Assembly: GCF_026213295.1 (NCBI RefSeq)
Contig: NC_079426.1
Coordinates: 21,502,639-21,566,638 of the forward strand
DNA length: 64,000 nucleotides
Reading direction: 5' to 3'
DNA from: Gadus chalcogrammus
Lineage: Eukaryota; Chordata; Actinopteri; Gadiformes; Gadidae
The translations under genes and the position numbers were made by a program. The notes beneath the pieces were generated by a model. The model searched no databases. It worked only from the letters and a program-made list of their open reading frames with translations, and had not been told where the DNA came from. Positions 1-11,884 of this stretch are shown piece by piece; within the stretch, counting starts at the first letter, position 1, and every line of letters starts with the position of its first letter.

Positions 1-1500
1 AGATTCATATGAATTACTATACGAGGCATAAAGTACAATGTCTCTGGGTAGGTGCCGAAATTAAATCTGACATAGATATTGTACGAATCAGAGATCCAAT
101 GGAAGCTGGCACAAGACTCATTTCGGGCTGACAATGATTGCACTTGGCTCTGTCTAAAATCTCAACTCAGGCAGACATAAATAGCATATCATAAATACAT
201 TGTGATTTGGAAGGTCCCCATTGTAATTTTCAATTTGGTTTTCAAGCCTCTCATTTAATTCCCTCATTACTTCTGGGAAATTGGTTAAATGTGTTCACCT
301 ATGTTTTTTGAGGTCAGCCCTTTTCCGTTCGACCAAGGTCCTCCCGGATCTACCTGCATGTTATTGTCGGTTTGTCTGATATCCTGGTGGCGTTTTTAGT
401 TGACTTTAAAGTACTTGTTTTTGCCTGGATGTTTGAGGCATCCTGTTCTCAGCACCTGTTAGTTCTATCTTTCATCTCAAAGGCAGCCGGGCGTCTGTGC
501 CTTTTAGTTCACGTCCTGAAACCATGGCTGGATAAAAAGTGTACAAGTTTGGCCACAGTGAGTTATTTTCTAAATTAAATCCACCAAATACTGATATAGT
601 CTTCATAAAAACCTGCGTTGACTCCTTTATCACAGGATTTATAATTGTGGGAAATAAACATTAAGTTCTCAGTGAATGGACTGTTTTTGTACAAATAACT
701 ATTCTATACAAACTTTCAAAAGATTCAATTTTTCTTTGAAACTAAAAATGTGAGCCTCGGCTCTTTTAAATTAACACTTTTTTCAAATCTTTTTATGCTG
801 TGCTTTCAATATTAAATCCATTGAATTTGAAGTAAAAGCTAGACTTAACACCATCAAAATTAGATCAATTTGTCGAGCATGTTTCTTGTTTTATGTAACA
901 GATGTGTGTATTTATCCCAGGGCAGTAGATAGCTAAGTCCAGGGTACAGCAAGCTGTTGTTAGACTAACTTTAATTCTCTAACACAGACTCCTTAATCTC
1001 CTGTTGGAGGCTGCGCACCAAATGGCCTCATTCTGCAACTTCACTAGCATCCTCAAGCATTTTACTTTGTTTTACTTCTACAAATAAACTAAGTGGTGTT
1101 GGTTTGATTTCTTCCCCCAATCTAAATTCACCCCCATACACACAAGAACAAAGACACACGTGCTCACACACAAACACCTCAAACGATAGGCCCTTCACTT
1201 GTGTATGCTTACCATGTACTTTAAACACTCATCTATTCATTCAAACTTGTTTAACAATTTACTAATAAACAGCATAATGGATATACAGAGTTGCTGTTCT
1301 GTGCCTTGCTCCCTTAACTTCAGATTATTCCAATCCATATGGGTTCCCTGCGCACAGATATAAATGTATTTTTTTACATTACCAAACTTTAGGTGGAATA
1401 AAAGCTTGATATTAATTAACCTCACATTCTCAGCTCTTCAAAACTAAGGCTGTTGAATCCTGGTTATTGTAAGGTTTATGGGTAATGAAAATGGCAACGG
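1..1500. other. Unrecognised AT-rich sequence
   Basis: I see no gene, RNA or repeat here that I can name. Short reading frames on both strands have no recognisable domain and look like chance openings. A loose CA-rich stretch lies near 1,135-1,180. Confidence 0.5.
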
Positions 1501-1572
1501 TGCTCCATGTGGCCGCACAGGAGATCTTACCCTGTCTGTGGTGATGGCTGGTCTCACCTGTGCACACTGAGT
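1500..1572 (+). repeat. Family X interspersed repeat, short fragment
   Basis: The segment carries the family X signature GTGATGGCTGG followed by CTCACCTGTGCACACTGA, seen in fuller form at 8,226-8,460 and 54,540-54,790. It stops at 1,572, where a different repeat-like sequence beginning GTGCGTTTACATGACACT starts. Confidence 0.5.
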
Positions 1573-1960
1573 GCGTTTACATGACACTCAAGAAAACAAA
1601 TGATGGGGTTGGTCCGACTATGATTGGATTATTAAAATGCATATATACACCTTAGTTGGACTAAAATCTAATCGAATCGGGTTACTGGTCGGATTAAGAC
1701 CCCTAGAATATTCAATTCATATTCTAATTAAGCGTGCATTTTTACGTTAATTCGAATTGGAATTGGATTTTGCCTTCTGTGCATGCTGGAGATCTTTTCC
1801 GGTGGCCGTGAGTCGAAGGAGAGGGTAGTCGTGTTGTTGTCGCCGTCGGAAAACAGAGATTTATTTGAAAAGGTGGGGCAGACGATGGAGGAAGCCGGTG
1901 CAGTGCCAATGTAGTTACCCCCCATAAGAATTGTATCATCATCAACATGATTTCAGTACA
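1573..1960. repeat. Possible transposon end with a short MYB/SANT-like reading
   Basis: Sequence beginning GCGTTTACATG and rich in TCGGATTA/TAATCGAAT-like segments resembles the ends of fish MITEs; the same GCGTTTACATG core ends the small palindrome at 57,340. From about 1,845 the plus strand reads a few residues (ENRDLFEKVGQTMEEAG) that recall MYB/SANT-like DNA-binding proteins of PIF/Harbinger elements. The reading runs into a stop at once, so this is a weak, partial match. Confidence 0.25.
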
Positions 1961-2199
1961 CACTAGGCTCCAATTTCACCCAAGGGTGAATTAAAAGTAA
2001 AAAAAAATCTTAATGCTGGTCATCAACAAGGTTGTAAAGTAGTAACTTCGGGCACATCTTTCAAAATAAATGTTTTTTTCTTCCGATGTGTTTATGATCT
2101 TTATTCATTCATTGCGCCGCGGCCGAACTGACAGGGATGTTCTCTGATATTATGAATCTTAAAGACTGAGTCGGGTTCTCGGACATCTCTGGTACGGGA

Positions 2200-5100
2200 G
2201 AGCCGGGTCGATTGAAACACTTTTCAGTTAAACGTCTTTTTCAAAGATGACGTTACATATTCAAATAATTTTAACATGTGATCAACAACTCACAGGTGTG
2301 ATCTCTTAGTTACAAGTGAAATTTAATACATATGTTGGAGGATCGAGCTATTTTTTAACTTTGAACGTAAGTTGACATTTGTTTCAAACGCCCCGCCTAG
2401 TCGGGACGTTTGAAACACACATGCGGGACGAATGAAAGAGCATATTTTAAAAATAATCTATTGCCCTTACTCTTGTTTTTATGCAACATACCAGACAACA
2501 TACTAGTGTACTCTTCATTGCTAAAATTTCACATAATTCCACATAATATAAATAGGTCAAAATATATTTTTGGCCCGTGCGTAATTGTCAAGATGCACAT
2601 TTCGATTAAAACTCACCTTTCTTCTTTTGGACGACTAAATTTGCATTAAATTTACTTATTTTCCTGTCCTAAGTCATGTTTAAGGATACACAGTTGAACA
2701 TCCTTTTATTTATTTTAAACAAAAACTACCAGGTCAACAGGATATCACGAAACCTGTTACAGCGGAAATTTATCCGAGCGCCGCACGGGTTTAATTTATT
2801 TTCGACACGCACAGCCCGGCGCACAGAAGCATCCGGAGTCTCTGTGGACAGGTAAGTGGCTAAACTTATTTTATCTGATAAATATTGTGTAATAGTCTGC
2901 ACATTGCCGTGAACATAATTTTGAAATCAGATAATAAGCAGAACCCTTGATTAAGATTGCACTCTAGCTGATTGATGGTAATGGCTGGAGAAAAAGATAA
3001 ATCGGCATGCCATGTGTCATGACCAAGAGCAAGGGTGTAGAAGGCTAGCCTATAGCTTATACCCAGCAGTTTTTAAGTGTGCATGTCCACTAAATTAAAT
3101 TATTATTGTCATAATTGAATGTAGCCGTTGTTATTTTGGATGCGTTACAATCATGGACAAAAAGTAGGCCTACCCAGCAAAATATTTAATAGCCCAGCTC
3201 CCACTCATAGCCTAACCCAGGCCTAATAGTTAGTTAATCAGTCTATAATTTTAAGTGAATTGTGCTGTAGGCCTACATTTACAGTATTTCCACTGCAAAC
3301 TAGTGAAGACACATGGACAGTATAGTAGGCTAAATATTTTTATTCTTTGTCACACAGGTGACACAGGTAGTGTGTACTCCCGTCGGTGCAAGCCTCATGC
3401 GACCACTTATAGCAAAAATCACACTGGACCCAAGGTGGGGGTGACTCCATCAGCGGGCCAGGTGATGGTGGGAGGAGCAGCTGGGGTGGCACCAGGGGTG
3501 ACTCCAGCAAGGGGGGCGGCATCAGGAGCGGGCGAGAAGAGCCTCTTCTTGGGAGCCCGAGAGGAGGGAGGCTGCTTGGCGGGACAACGCTGCTTCAGAG
3601 TTCGGGGTGTCGTAAGTATAGCAGTTGTCCTGAAAACATTAAATTGGACATTTTAATGCTAATTTAATTACTTTAAATGTGGGAGGTCTACATGACTGTA
3701 GACAAAGGAAGGCCAGACAAGATATGAGATGCAAGAGTAACTCCAAATGCCTTTCTCCCTCTTCTCTTTGTAATCTTTCTAGGCCCGGCCTTAGGGTAAG
3801 ACCAGACGATGTCCAGGCTGAATTCGAGGGCATCTTCCTTAGGCCAGACAGCTTCGTCAGGCCCGGCAGCTCGTCCAGGTACATCCATGCCTGCCAAAGG
3901 ACACATTTGAAAAATACACTTGATTAAATACCCTGATGTGAGAGTTGTAGCCTGGTGGTCTAGCAGCTTCTCTGCCATCCACTAACCTATGGACTTTTTT
4001 TATGAACTTTGACTTATGGGACTATTTACTTATGTATTATGAACTCTGTTGCTTCTGATGAACTGTTCCTACCTGAAGTGGCACCTGGAGAAGCGCTGAC
4101 CTCGTCACCTGAAGCCTGGGGAGGAGGACGGTCTGTGGAATAGGATCCGGTGAAGTCCTTTTCCTCAAACGCGGAGGGTTTAAAAGGCCAGATCCCTTGA
4201 CTAGAGAACCCGGAGGTGATGTTCTTCACAGTTGCAGCCTCTGGTAAGGCTTCAGCAACGATGGAGGGCACATCATAAATCAAGATGTTGATCCCTTGGT
4301 GGCTCCTCATCCACCTGTCCGCCGCACTGTTTACGTACCCCTTTAGGGGGCCGAAGACACTAATGTCCATTGGCTGCAACCTGCGGGTGCAGTGGGGAGG
4401 GAATGACAGCAGCACTATGCCGTTGGCTCTGCAGTAATCGATTGCTGCAATTGACAGGAGGGACGGGTGATTGTCCAGCAGGGGGAGCAGCTTCGACTCC
4501 TTGGACACACGGGTGTGACTGGTGAAGTGGGCCAGGTACAGGAGGAAGTCTGGCTCCTTCCTCCAGCCAGTTGGGTTGGCGGTGCCAGCACAGCCAACGG
4601 GTCCACCCCTCAGGAAGTGGTCTTCGAACTGCTTACAGGGGAAGATAAAGAATGGCGGAACAAGGTCGCCCTGCGCATTGCATGCGAGGGCAACTGTGAC
4701 CAGGGTCCCCCTCTCCGCTGAGGTCACTGACCCGACCTGCTTCTGCCCCATCTGGGCGACGACACAGTCTGGCACCTGGACAGTGGTGACCCCTGTAAAT
4801 AGTTGTGTGAGCATAGTTGTGTATATATATATAGTTATGTGTGTATAATTTTTTTCCTATTTATATGGTTGTGAGCATAGTTTATTTTTATAAATGTAGT
4901 TATGTGTTTATAGCTGTGTTTTATATTAATATAGTTCATATTAAATACCGGTTTCATTAATGTTCCAAATATCCTTGGCCTGGAACTGGTGCCGGTCCAG
5001 CACCGTCTTTCAATTTTGGTAGAACAAGTTGACATTGTTTTGATTGAAGCTGGACAACCGTTGTTGGCTAGTGGCCTCTGGACGCCGAAGGGGGAGGCTG

Positions 5101-5985
5101 CTACTGCGCTCCATGAAGGAGGTGACCAGTCCTTCCTCGACCAGGAAGCAGGGAATGGGCAGCTGAAATGCACGGGGTCGTAAAAAGTTGATGTACATTT
5201 GTGTGTTTATGTTTATGTTATTAGATCATATTTATTAATTAAACTATGCGCATAGCATACATGTGTGCCTGTCCAAAAATGTATGTAGCCCTTTTCACAA
5301 CACTGACCTCATTAGGGGTTAGCCCAAAATAAATGGCTTCACTTTCCTCCTCTGCCCTCCCCTTGAGGTAGCGCGACAACGTGACATGATGTTGTCCCAT
5401 GCAGGAACCAGCCCACGGGAGGTGGTTCTCCTTCTGACGTGTGGCATTTTTCCTCTCAGTAATCTGTTGATGCATGTGATAAACACGTTTTGTTCATTCA
5501 AAATATGTTATTAATTCAAGCAGTAGTTAATCATTGCAAAACATTTATTAATTCAGTGATTTATCCAGGTATTGATTGTGCAATGTGCGCGCAATTACGC
5601 ATGGTGATGTGCGGGACGTTTGAAACAACTGTTTCAATCGTCCCGACAGCGAATACTGACACTTACATATTTTTTTACCTCTAAACTTCAAAACTCTGAC
5701 ATTGCACACTTTATCACAGGTTTAAGTACTAATTCATATGTTGTATAGTCGTATTATTATAGCATGAAACAAAAAGTACAACTATTTATTACAAAAAAAC
5801 TACCGCAGGAAGGATTTTACTTACAGCTCACGAAAACAGGTTTGCGGGATAACATTTGAACGGTGTGACGTCATTACACGAAATTTCCTGGGGTTGGTCA
5901 GTCTTGCTTCCTGAACGTAGTGACGAATTTTGACGTGAAAGCATTGCGTGGTTTTCGGAAAATCGCTGCTTTTCAATCGTCCCGT
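2200..5985 (-). mobile_element. Pogo/Tigger-like DNA transposon, degenerate
   Basis: The coding relic at 3,340-5,475 defines a transposon read on the minus strand. Its flanks contain several copies of GGGACGWTTGAAAC in both orientations: near 2,202, 2,378, 2,400 and 2,427 on one side, and near 5,610, 5,628 and 5,969 on the other. They are placed roughly symmetrically, as expected for subterminal transposase-binding repeats. The outermost matched pair (CGGGTCGATTGAAA near 2,200; CGGGACGATTGAAA in reverse complement near 5,980) gives approximate borders. I could not fix the exact ends or the TA target duplication that pogo elements normally make. Interior GC content and the intron structure differ from the AT-rich surroundings. 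Confidence 0.7.
3340..5475 (-). pseudogene. Pogo-like transposase with C-terminal PHD-like zinc finger, inactivated
   Basis: Blocks on the minus strand, with inferred splice sites, are: 5,475-5,308 (helix-turn-helix-like part with HHVTLSRYLKGR and GLTPNE); 5,162-4,949 (FMERSSSLPLRRPEATS, NLFYQN, IWNINETG); 4,792-4,073 (VTTVQVPDCVVAQMG, LLDNHPS, LQPMDISVFGPLK); from 3,890 (SYPKAGPRKITKRRGRK); and 3,522-3,340 (WVQCDFC, WSHEAC, CHLC). The third block is a DDE_1 nuclease; the second and third catalytic aspartates are present and 35 residues separate them. The first, normally in a VDETG/IDETG motif, is Asn in NINETG. A TGA at 5,010-5,012 stops the second block, and at least one frame change is needed before the zinc finger. 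The family cuts and pastes DNA at TA sites in the nucleus; this copy should be dead. The block 2-3 intron is phase 1 with GT/AG ends. Confidence 0.8.
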
Positions 5986-5999
5986 GTTTCCAGAACAAG

Positions 6000-6470
6000 T
6001 AAAAAGTCTTAGTGGGGGTTATCTCGGCCATGGTGTAGAAGGAATTGGGGGGAAAGGAACTTTGGCTTTGACTCTCTGAAGTCCAGAATGAACTGCAACA
6101 TGGAGGAGAAATGGATTGTTGTCGTATGCAGACTCCCAGCGGAGAAGCTGCTCCGCCGCTGGAGGAGTGGCTCCGCCGGAGGAGTCCGCATACGACCAAG
6201 AGGTAGGAACAATGGATCGTCTGAGAAATGACGTGGACCCGAAGTGAACTGACATCTGTCTGCTGAAAACATCTTTCTCGAATGCCGAGTTTGTTGTTGC
6301 TGGTGACCTAAAGAGGTCAGCTGGTGGCTCTATTACCACTAGATGAAATGGGTACAGCGCCACTTATTGTACATGTCAGAAAGAATGACATACTTTGGCC
6401 AATTCATAGATTTTTTAGATTAATAGATTCACCACCATGTATAATCTGACATTTGCAGTTTGTCCAATTG
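6000..6470. other. Unrecognised sequence, partly GC-rich
   Basis: Reading frames on the minus strand of up to 123 codons overlap in three frames and show no domain. A local near-inverted stretch around 6,140-6,200 (GGAGAAGCTGCTCCGCC and GGAGTGGCTCCGCCGGAGGAG) suggests repeat material. Confidence 0.35.
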
Positions 6471-6477
6471 AGGTATA

Positions 6478-6700
6478 TGGTCAAACTATGTCTCCCAGCC
6501 CCAGAGTCCAATCAGAGTTGGCCAGGTGAGGCTGCTTAAACAAGCCATCATCCGCACACACTCCCACACATGGCTTTGCTTGACCCGCGGTCCAAAGAAT
6601 AAGAGATTGTTCATATAGGAGAGGAAGCCGGGACATCTTCCTACACCACGGTACACCCTGACCCCTTTGCAGGCTTCGGTTCAGACATATGCATCCCTCA
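6478..6700 (-). repeat. Family X interspersed repeat
   Basis: Reverse-complement copy of the sequence at 8,226-8,460. It contains CCCAGCCCCAGAGTCCAATC followed by GGTGAGGCTGCTTAAACAAG and CCATCATCCGCACACACTCC. A short AC tract follows at 6,757-6,776. Confidence 0.7.
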
Positions 6701-6756
6701 TTCCGTATTTGTGCGTATTTTTATATGTTGTAGAGTTAATTTGCCTTAGTGTGTAA

Positions 6757-6776
6757 ACACACACACACACACACAC
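6757..6776. repeat. (AC)n microsatellite
   Basis: Ten AC units, pure. Confidence 0.95.
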
Positions 6777-6789
6777 GGTAATCTACTTA

Positions 6790-8220
6790 ATGTCCCACTT
6801 TTTCTTTGACGACTGTTCATCTGTCTGGCTTTATGCGAGTTAATCTCATCAATAACTCCTCTGGTCATTATTCCCTGGAATGCCTTGGGCTCCTATGCTC
6901 ACCGGTGCGTAGATTTAGAGGCCAGTGTTTTGGGGCTGAACTTGTGAATGGGCTCCGGACTCATTCAATGATACCCTTACTCTCCTCCTCAGCATGAATA
7001 ATGAAATAAGGAGGAAACAAAGCCTTTCTTGGACTCCACCAGGAGCCTGCTGCACAAGCCCGCCATGATCCTTAAAACATTTGTTTTAACGACTGGTGAG
7101 TAGAAGAGGAGAGAGTCGGAGCGCAGGACGACTAAGGGCTGAGAGATACAGGCGTTACTGGCTAGCTCACCTTGAGGCCTTGTGTGTCCCACTATAAATC
7201 CTGGAGCAGCTCACTCTGGTCAGGTGTGACAGAGCGCTCCTTGAGAGCGAATGTGTGAGGCGAAAAATGTGTTAGATAGATAGATTAACAAAAAAAGTCA
7301 CTGATTTATTCGTTTTCAAGATTGTTTTGGGGATTTCATCTCACAGATTTTCTTTTTCTAAATTCTGACTCCAACCATGATATAATATCATAGCTAAATC
7401 ATGGGTATATCAACTTGCATTTCAAAATGTACATACAATTTTAAGTTAGTAATGCCTTCAAGTAACACTATTCTATGCAATTTATTCTTCTCCCGCTCGT
7501 TGTTCAGGGGGGCCCACTGACCATGGGATGGGCCCCCTGTACCACGGCGGGGGTCCAGGGAAGGTGGCCCCGCTCGCCCCGTCCATAGCTCCGCCCCTGA
7601 CATTGAGTAATAAGTACGCAGTGAGGTTAGACCTTGGCCCAATTCCAAAAGTCAAATCTCCTAAACTTTATTTCACCTTTCCTTCACCTTTGTTGAAAAC
7701 GCCATCGGGTCAATACAAGATGGAAAGGTGCTCCCTTTCGAATATAGGAAAAGACAGCACTGTTTCAAATGAATTTGACTCCACTTTTCCTAACCGACGT
7801 CATTGCGCGACAGCGAGTATTGCTGGCGAAAGTCTCTAACGTGAACCTACAATTTTCCGAAGATGGACTACAACAAGCGCTCTTTAATTCCATCTGTTCT
7901 TGTCATGTTGATTTCAATCAGGTTGGCTCCAACAGTGAGAATCACTGAGGTCGGACTTGGCCAATCAGGAAAATCTTAGGCCACTTGGAACCCAATTCAC
8001 ATGTGAAAAAAGTCTTCTCGCGTAGAGTCGGTTAACCTCGTTGGCCTAATGCTTTAAATATGGCAGACGTAAAGGATTATGGGTAAGAAATATCTCCTTG
8101 GTCGGTCAGGAGTAACCTATGCTAAAGGTGGGTTAAAGGTTGCATTTTCTCAGCATTTTTAGGATTCAAACAACCTTTCCAAGAAATCCGGGTCATCTCG
8201 TTAGGAAAGAAAATTCGCTA
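6790..8220. other. Unrecognised sequence
   Basis: No named feature. GC-rich GGGGGCCC-type sequence at 7,505-7,600, ending near CCGCCCCTGAC, resembles the termini of fish hAT elements (compare 19,301 and 20,655-20,732), but I cannot define a second end. Confidence 0.35.
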
Positions 8221-8225
8221 AGCAA

Positions 8226-8460
8226 GATGTGGTGTGTGGATGATGGCTGGTTGAGGAAGCCTCACCTGTCTCATTGGACTCTGGGGCTGGGTGAGGCTGC
8301 ACTCCTGTTGCACATTGATTAATCAGTGGGAACAGGTTAGACCAGCAATCTCCACACAAACTCAGAGAGAGCTACCATTGGCATGTCCATTACCTATATA
8401 TATATATGGAGAGATAATAAACCGGATTCAACATCCCCACCCTGCATCCTTTGTTAGCAT
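8226..8460 (+). repeat. Family X interspersed repeat, fullest copy
   Basis: Begins near GATGATGGCTGGTTGAGG, continues CCTCACCTGTCTCATTGG and ACTCTGGGGCTGGGTGAGGC, then GGTTAGACCAGCAATCTCC, and ends with AATAAACCGGATTCAAC before CACCCTGCATCC. GGCTGGTT near the start and AGACCAGC farther in are inverted, so the front part can fold back. Homologues lie at 1,500, 6,478, 22,665, 49,680 and 54,540. An imperfect AT tract (about 8,397-8,408) lies inside. Confidence 0.7.
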
Positions 8461-8469
8461 TCTCGTTTG

Positions 8470-11400
8470 CTACAATGTCAAAATGGGAAAATACTTGCTC
8501 CAAGCACGTGTTCACATGCACAAACTCTCACTTTGGAGAACTATTCGTCTTGGAATGATGCGTTAACGTTTCACCTTTAATCGTGAAATCCTGCGAGATG
8601 GGAGAAGGGAAAAGCTTCCGGATGACGGGTTCATTTAAGCTATTGGGCGGATAGCACCCTACGACATCCATGGTCACCACGGGACATTGTTGGTATACAC
8701 ACTCGACCGTCGTGTGCGCAAGAGGGATACATCAGGACCTCTCTGGCAATAAAAATCCCAATAGGTAGTTTCTCTGTTTCAACATAGAGGCTGTTGAAAC
8801 GCAAAATACACAAGGAAAGTAAAAAGAAGAGTCTGAACAAAGTCAGGAATAAACATGATACATCCACACTTAAATGCATTTTAAACATATTTCCAGAACT
8901 GTTCCCATTCATTCCCATGGAAAGTGAAGGAGATGAGATAGAAAAGCAGCATGTACCTTTTCACTAGGAAGGATGATCAGAGCAATGATCACACCGACGG
9001 ATGAGACGGTACCTTCTTTGGTAAGATTAATTGGTTGTTTTTGCTTTGTTTAATGACAATTTTGAGTCTGGGGAAAAAAACATTTGAAGACCAGCAACGT
9101 AAGCAGTTCTTTAACTAGTTTTATTTTGGGTGACAGCAAATCAGGCACCTTTTTTGAGCAGGCTCGTGAGATCCCCCCCCCCCCCAGTCTGTTGGGGATT
9201 ATGGGAAAGGCTTTTATTGGCAAGTTCCAACTAGGGCCGATTAACAAGAACCTGTGCTGTTGTTTGGTGTCCCCTGGGCAGCCTAACGAGCCGCTCGGCC
9301 CCATCAAACATCTTCCCAGTCCTCTCTCTGCAGTCCCCGTCACAAGCATTTCAAGGAGTTCTTGTTCCCAAGCAACATCTATTTGCATTTTGATTTGTTT
9401 AGAAACGTTTGTTTGTTAGATCCATGGATTCCTTGCTAGAAATTGACTGGTAGGGTTTCTTTCAAAAGAAATCCACAACATAGACTAATTAACAATGACA
9501 ATAAATAAGAATAAACCCTGTAAACCGCCAACTTGCAGGTAAATTACATTGGGTTATGTAAAGAATCAAGCAGAAAGTAATTGGCATTATTTTCAACTTC
9601 AGAATTATAGTTAGCCTTGTTTTTTGTATTAAAACGTTCATCCAGTGTGACATTTTTAAGCCAAAGCCAAATGGAAGGTAGAATTGCAATATACGGAGCT
9701 GCCGAGCCTTGAGACCGATTAAATATTTGTTAGGTGTTGCGTACGTTTATTCCTCAATGTTTTGTGGTCCATGGGATGTGATATACCATAAGGAAATAAT
9801 AAAGTTTTACATTTCATTGGTCACAAGCCTTGATGCTCTCAACATTGAATCCTTTTTGCCACCCTCTTTAACTCTAGCATTAGTAATTGGTCCGCGTGTA
9901 AACCTTCTCATTAAGTCTAAAATAATTCAAATGCTTTTAATTAGATTAACTAGTGACTTTCCCCAAACATATACCGGGGTCGCCCCTCTGCATGTTGGGC
10001 TTGATTGGTTAGCCAGTATCGTCAGAGGCAGAGTGCATGCGTCCAGTTTGAGTACAGCAGGTATATGAGACCACACTAAAGGGTTTCTGGCTTGATCCTC
10101 TTTAATTTTGTCAGTGTGTCCTTGAGCAAGACCCCTAAAGTGGAATTAACGTGCGCCTCGGTGCCCTGTTGGTGATTGTGCGGGCAGTCCATTCCCGGCC
10201 ATGGTATACATATTCAGTGTTTTGCCTTAACAATGCACCGCTCCCTAATGTTGCTCACAGAGCGTCAACATCTCAAGGCCACATATCACTGTCGGAACCG
10301 TGCGCTTTGGCCTTGGTTACCCTTTTTTTGGTTCATGTTGTGAGCAGTTATCGCATGGCATCAATACCTGAGGCTGTTATTTCTGCGGCTGCGTGACTAT
10401 ACTAGGACCGAGAATTGTCGAACACAATGCATAGACAAAACGCTTTGCAGATTTGAAAAACTGAAGTGCATAATAAAAAACACAAATGCAAAAGCCTCAA
10501 TATCATAAAAGAAGAGTCTCTGATCACAAATGTGATATGAATATCTTTGGTGGCTGAAAAAGCACTATATAAATGCAGGCCACTAATTTGTGAACAATTT
10601 AATTTATTTATACGTCCCAATAGATTTTTTGTCGACTGTTCCAGCATTAACCTGAATTATTTGGATCAAATGGAGCAGTTCCCAACCAAAATAAATGTAA
10701 GTTCTGTGCAAAAAGCTAACTGGGAAATCATAATTGCTACAAAAAAGAAGTGAAACAGTAGCATCATGGAGGCCCATCTGGTTTCAGTCCCCGGTGAAGG
10801 TAGTGGCACTGTCACCAGGGGTCAACGTGGACATGATTGATCCATGAGCAAGCCCAGGCTTGGGATACGGTCCAGTCAGCATTGCGCGGTGAAAGGGTTG
10901 CAAGTCTGCTGCCTTTAACAACTCAATATCCGCTGTGGGAGCGACAGTGGCGTTAAGTGGTGTGTGAAGCGCTAGCGAGCACGTTGAGGACCCCTGCCAA
11001 AACGCTGCGAGAGGGGTCGAAGGGAGCCGCCGCTATCACTGTTATCAGTGTCCAACGCCGGGCCTTTCAAGCGATTACCTGACACTTACTTTGCATAGTG
11101 TTGGCCCGGCAGGTCCTGTCCCCTTCTGATACCCCCCATTCCTTATCGTCCTCTCCACCTCTGATCGTCGGCGGATGACACCCACTGCATATGGTCACCA
11201 TCATTTCCTTTTTAGATTATTTATTTGTATCGCATTGATGAAAAATCTGTGACGGTAGGCCTCCGCTCAATCCAACACACAGTCTGTCTCCGGTCCACGC
11301 TGGATTATACACCATGCATGCATATCTGTCTGCTGGATCAAATAGGATCCGGGGGAGAGGCCTTTGATGAGGCGTCGTGTCTGTCTGACGGGCCTATGGA

Positions 11401-11760
11401 TCACCTGCCACATACTTTTCTAGCCGTTTGGTAGCGGCTGGTATAATGTGCAACTCTGAATGCAGTCCAGAGCCCAGCGCGCTACTTAGAGTGAGTGACA
11501 GATACTCGCCCTTCAATATCACACTTCACATAGCCAAGCTTCTTCTCTCCTTCTTCTCCCCCCTTCCCTCCTTTTATTCCCCACCGTTGTCTGCGCTCAC
11601 TCCATTATTTCTCTGCCTCCCCTCAGACAGGCTTCAACTGCCAGTCGTGCCGCGCCCGCGCTGGCAGAGCTCCAGTGACACGAGAGCAGCTCATTCACTC
11701 GCTTGTACAGCAAGATATACATACATTTGCACCATCCTGAAAGCAATTCCCTATACTGCT
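8470..11760. other. Unrecognised sequence
   Basis: About 3.3 kb without a supportable gene. Reading frames up to 119 codons (9,709-10,068) lack recognisable motifs. A C tract lies at 9,173-9,185. The part from 10,750 to 11,160 is more GC-rich than its surroundings but shows no coding pattern that I can defend. Confidence 0.45.
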
Positions 11761-11861
<101 letters not shown>

Positions 11862-11884
11862 CACAAAACACACACACACACCCG

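Noticed and set aside
3255..3656. 133-codon plus-strand frame with a good splice donor (GTAAGT) near 3,613
   Set aside because: The minus strand over the same bases encodes the clear WVQCDFC...CHLC finger of the transposon, so the plus frame is a shadow; the donor-like site is probably chance.
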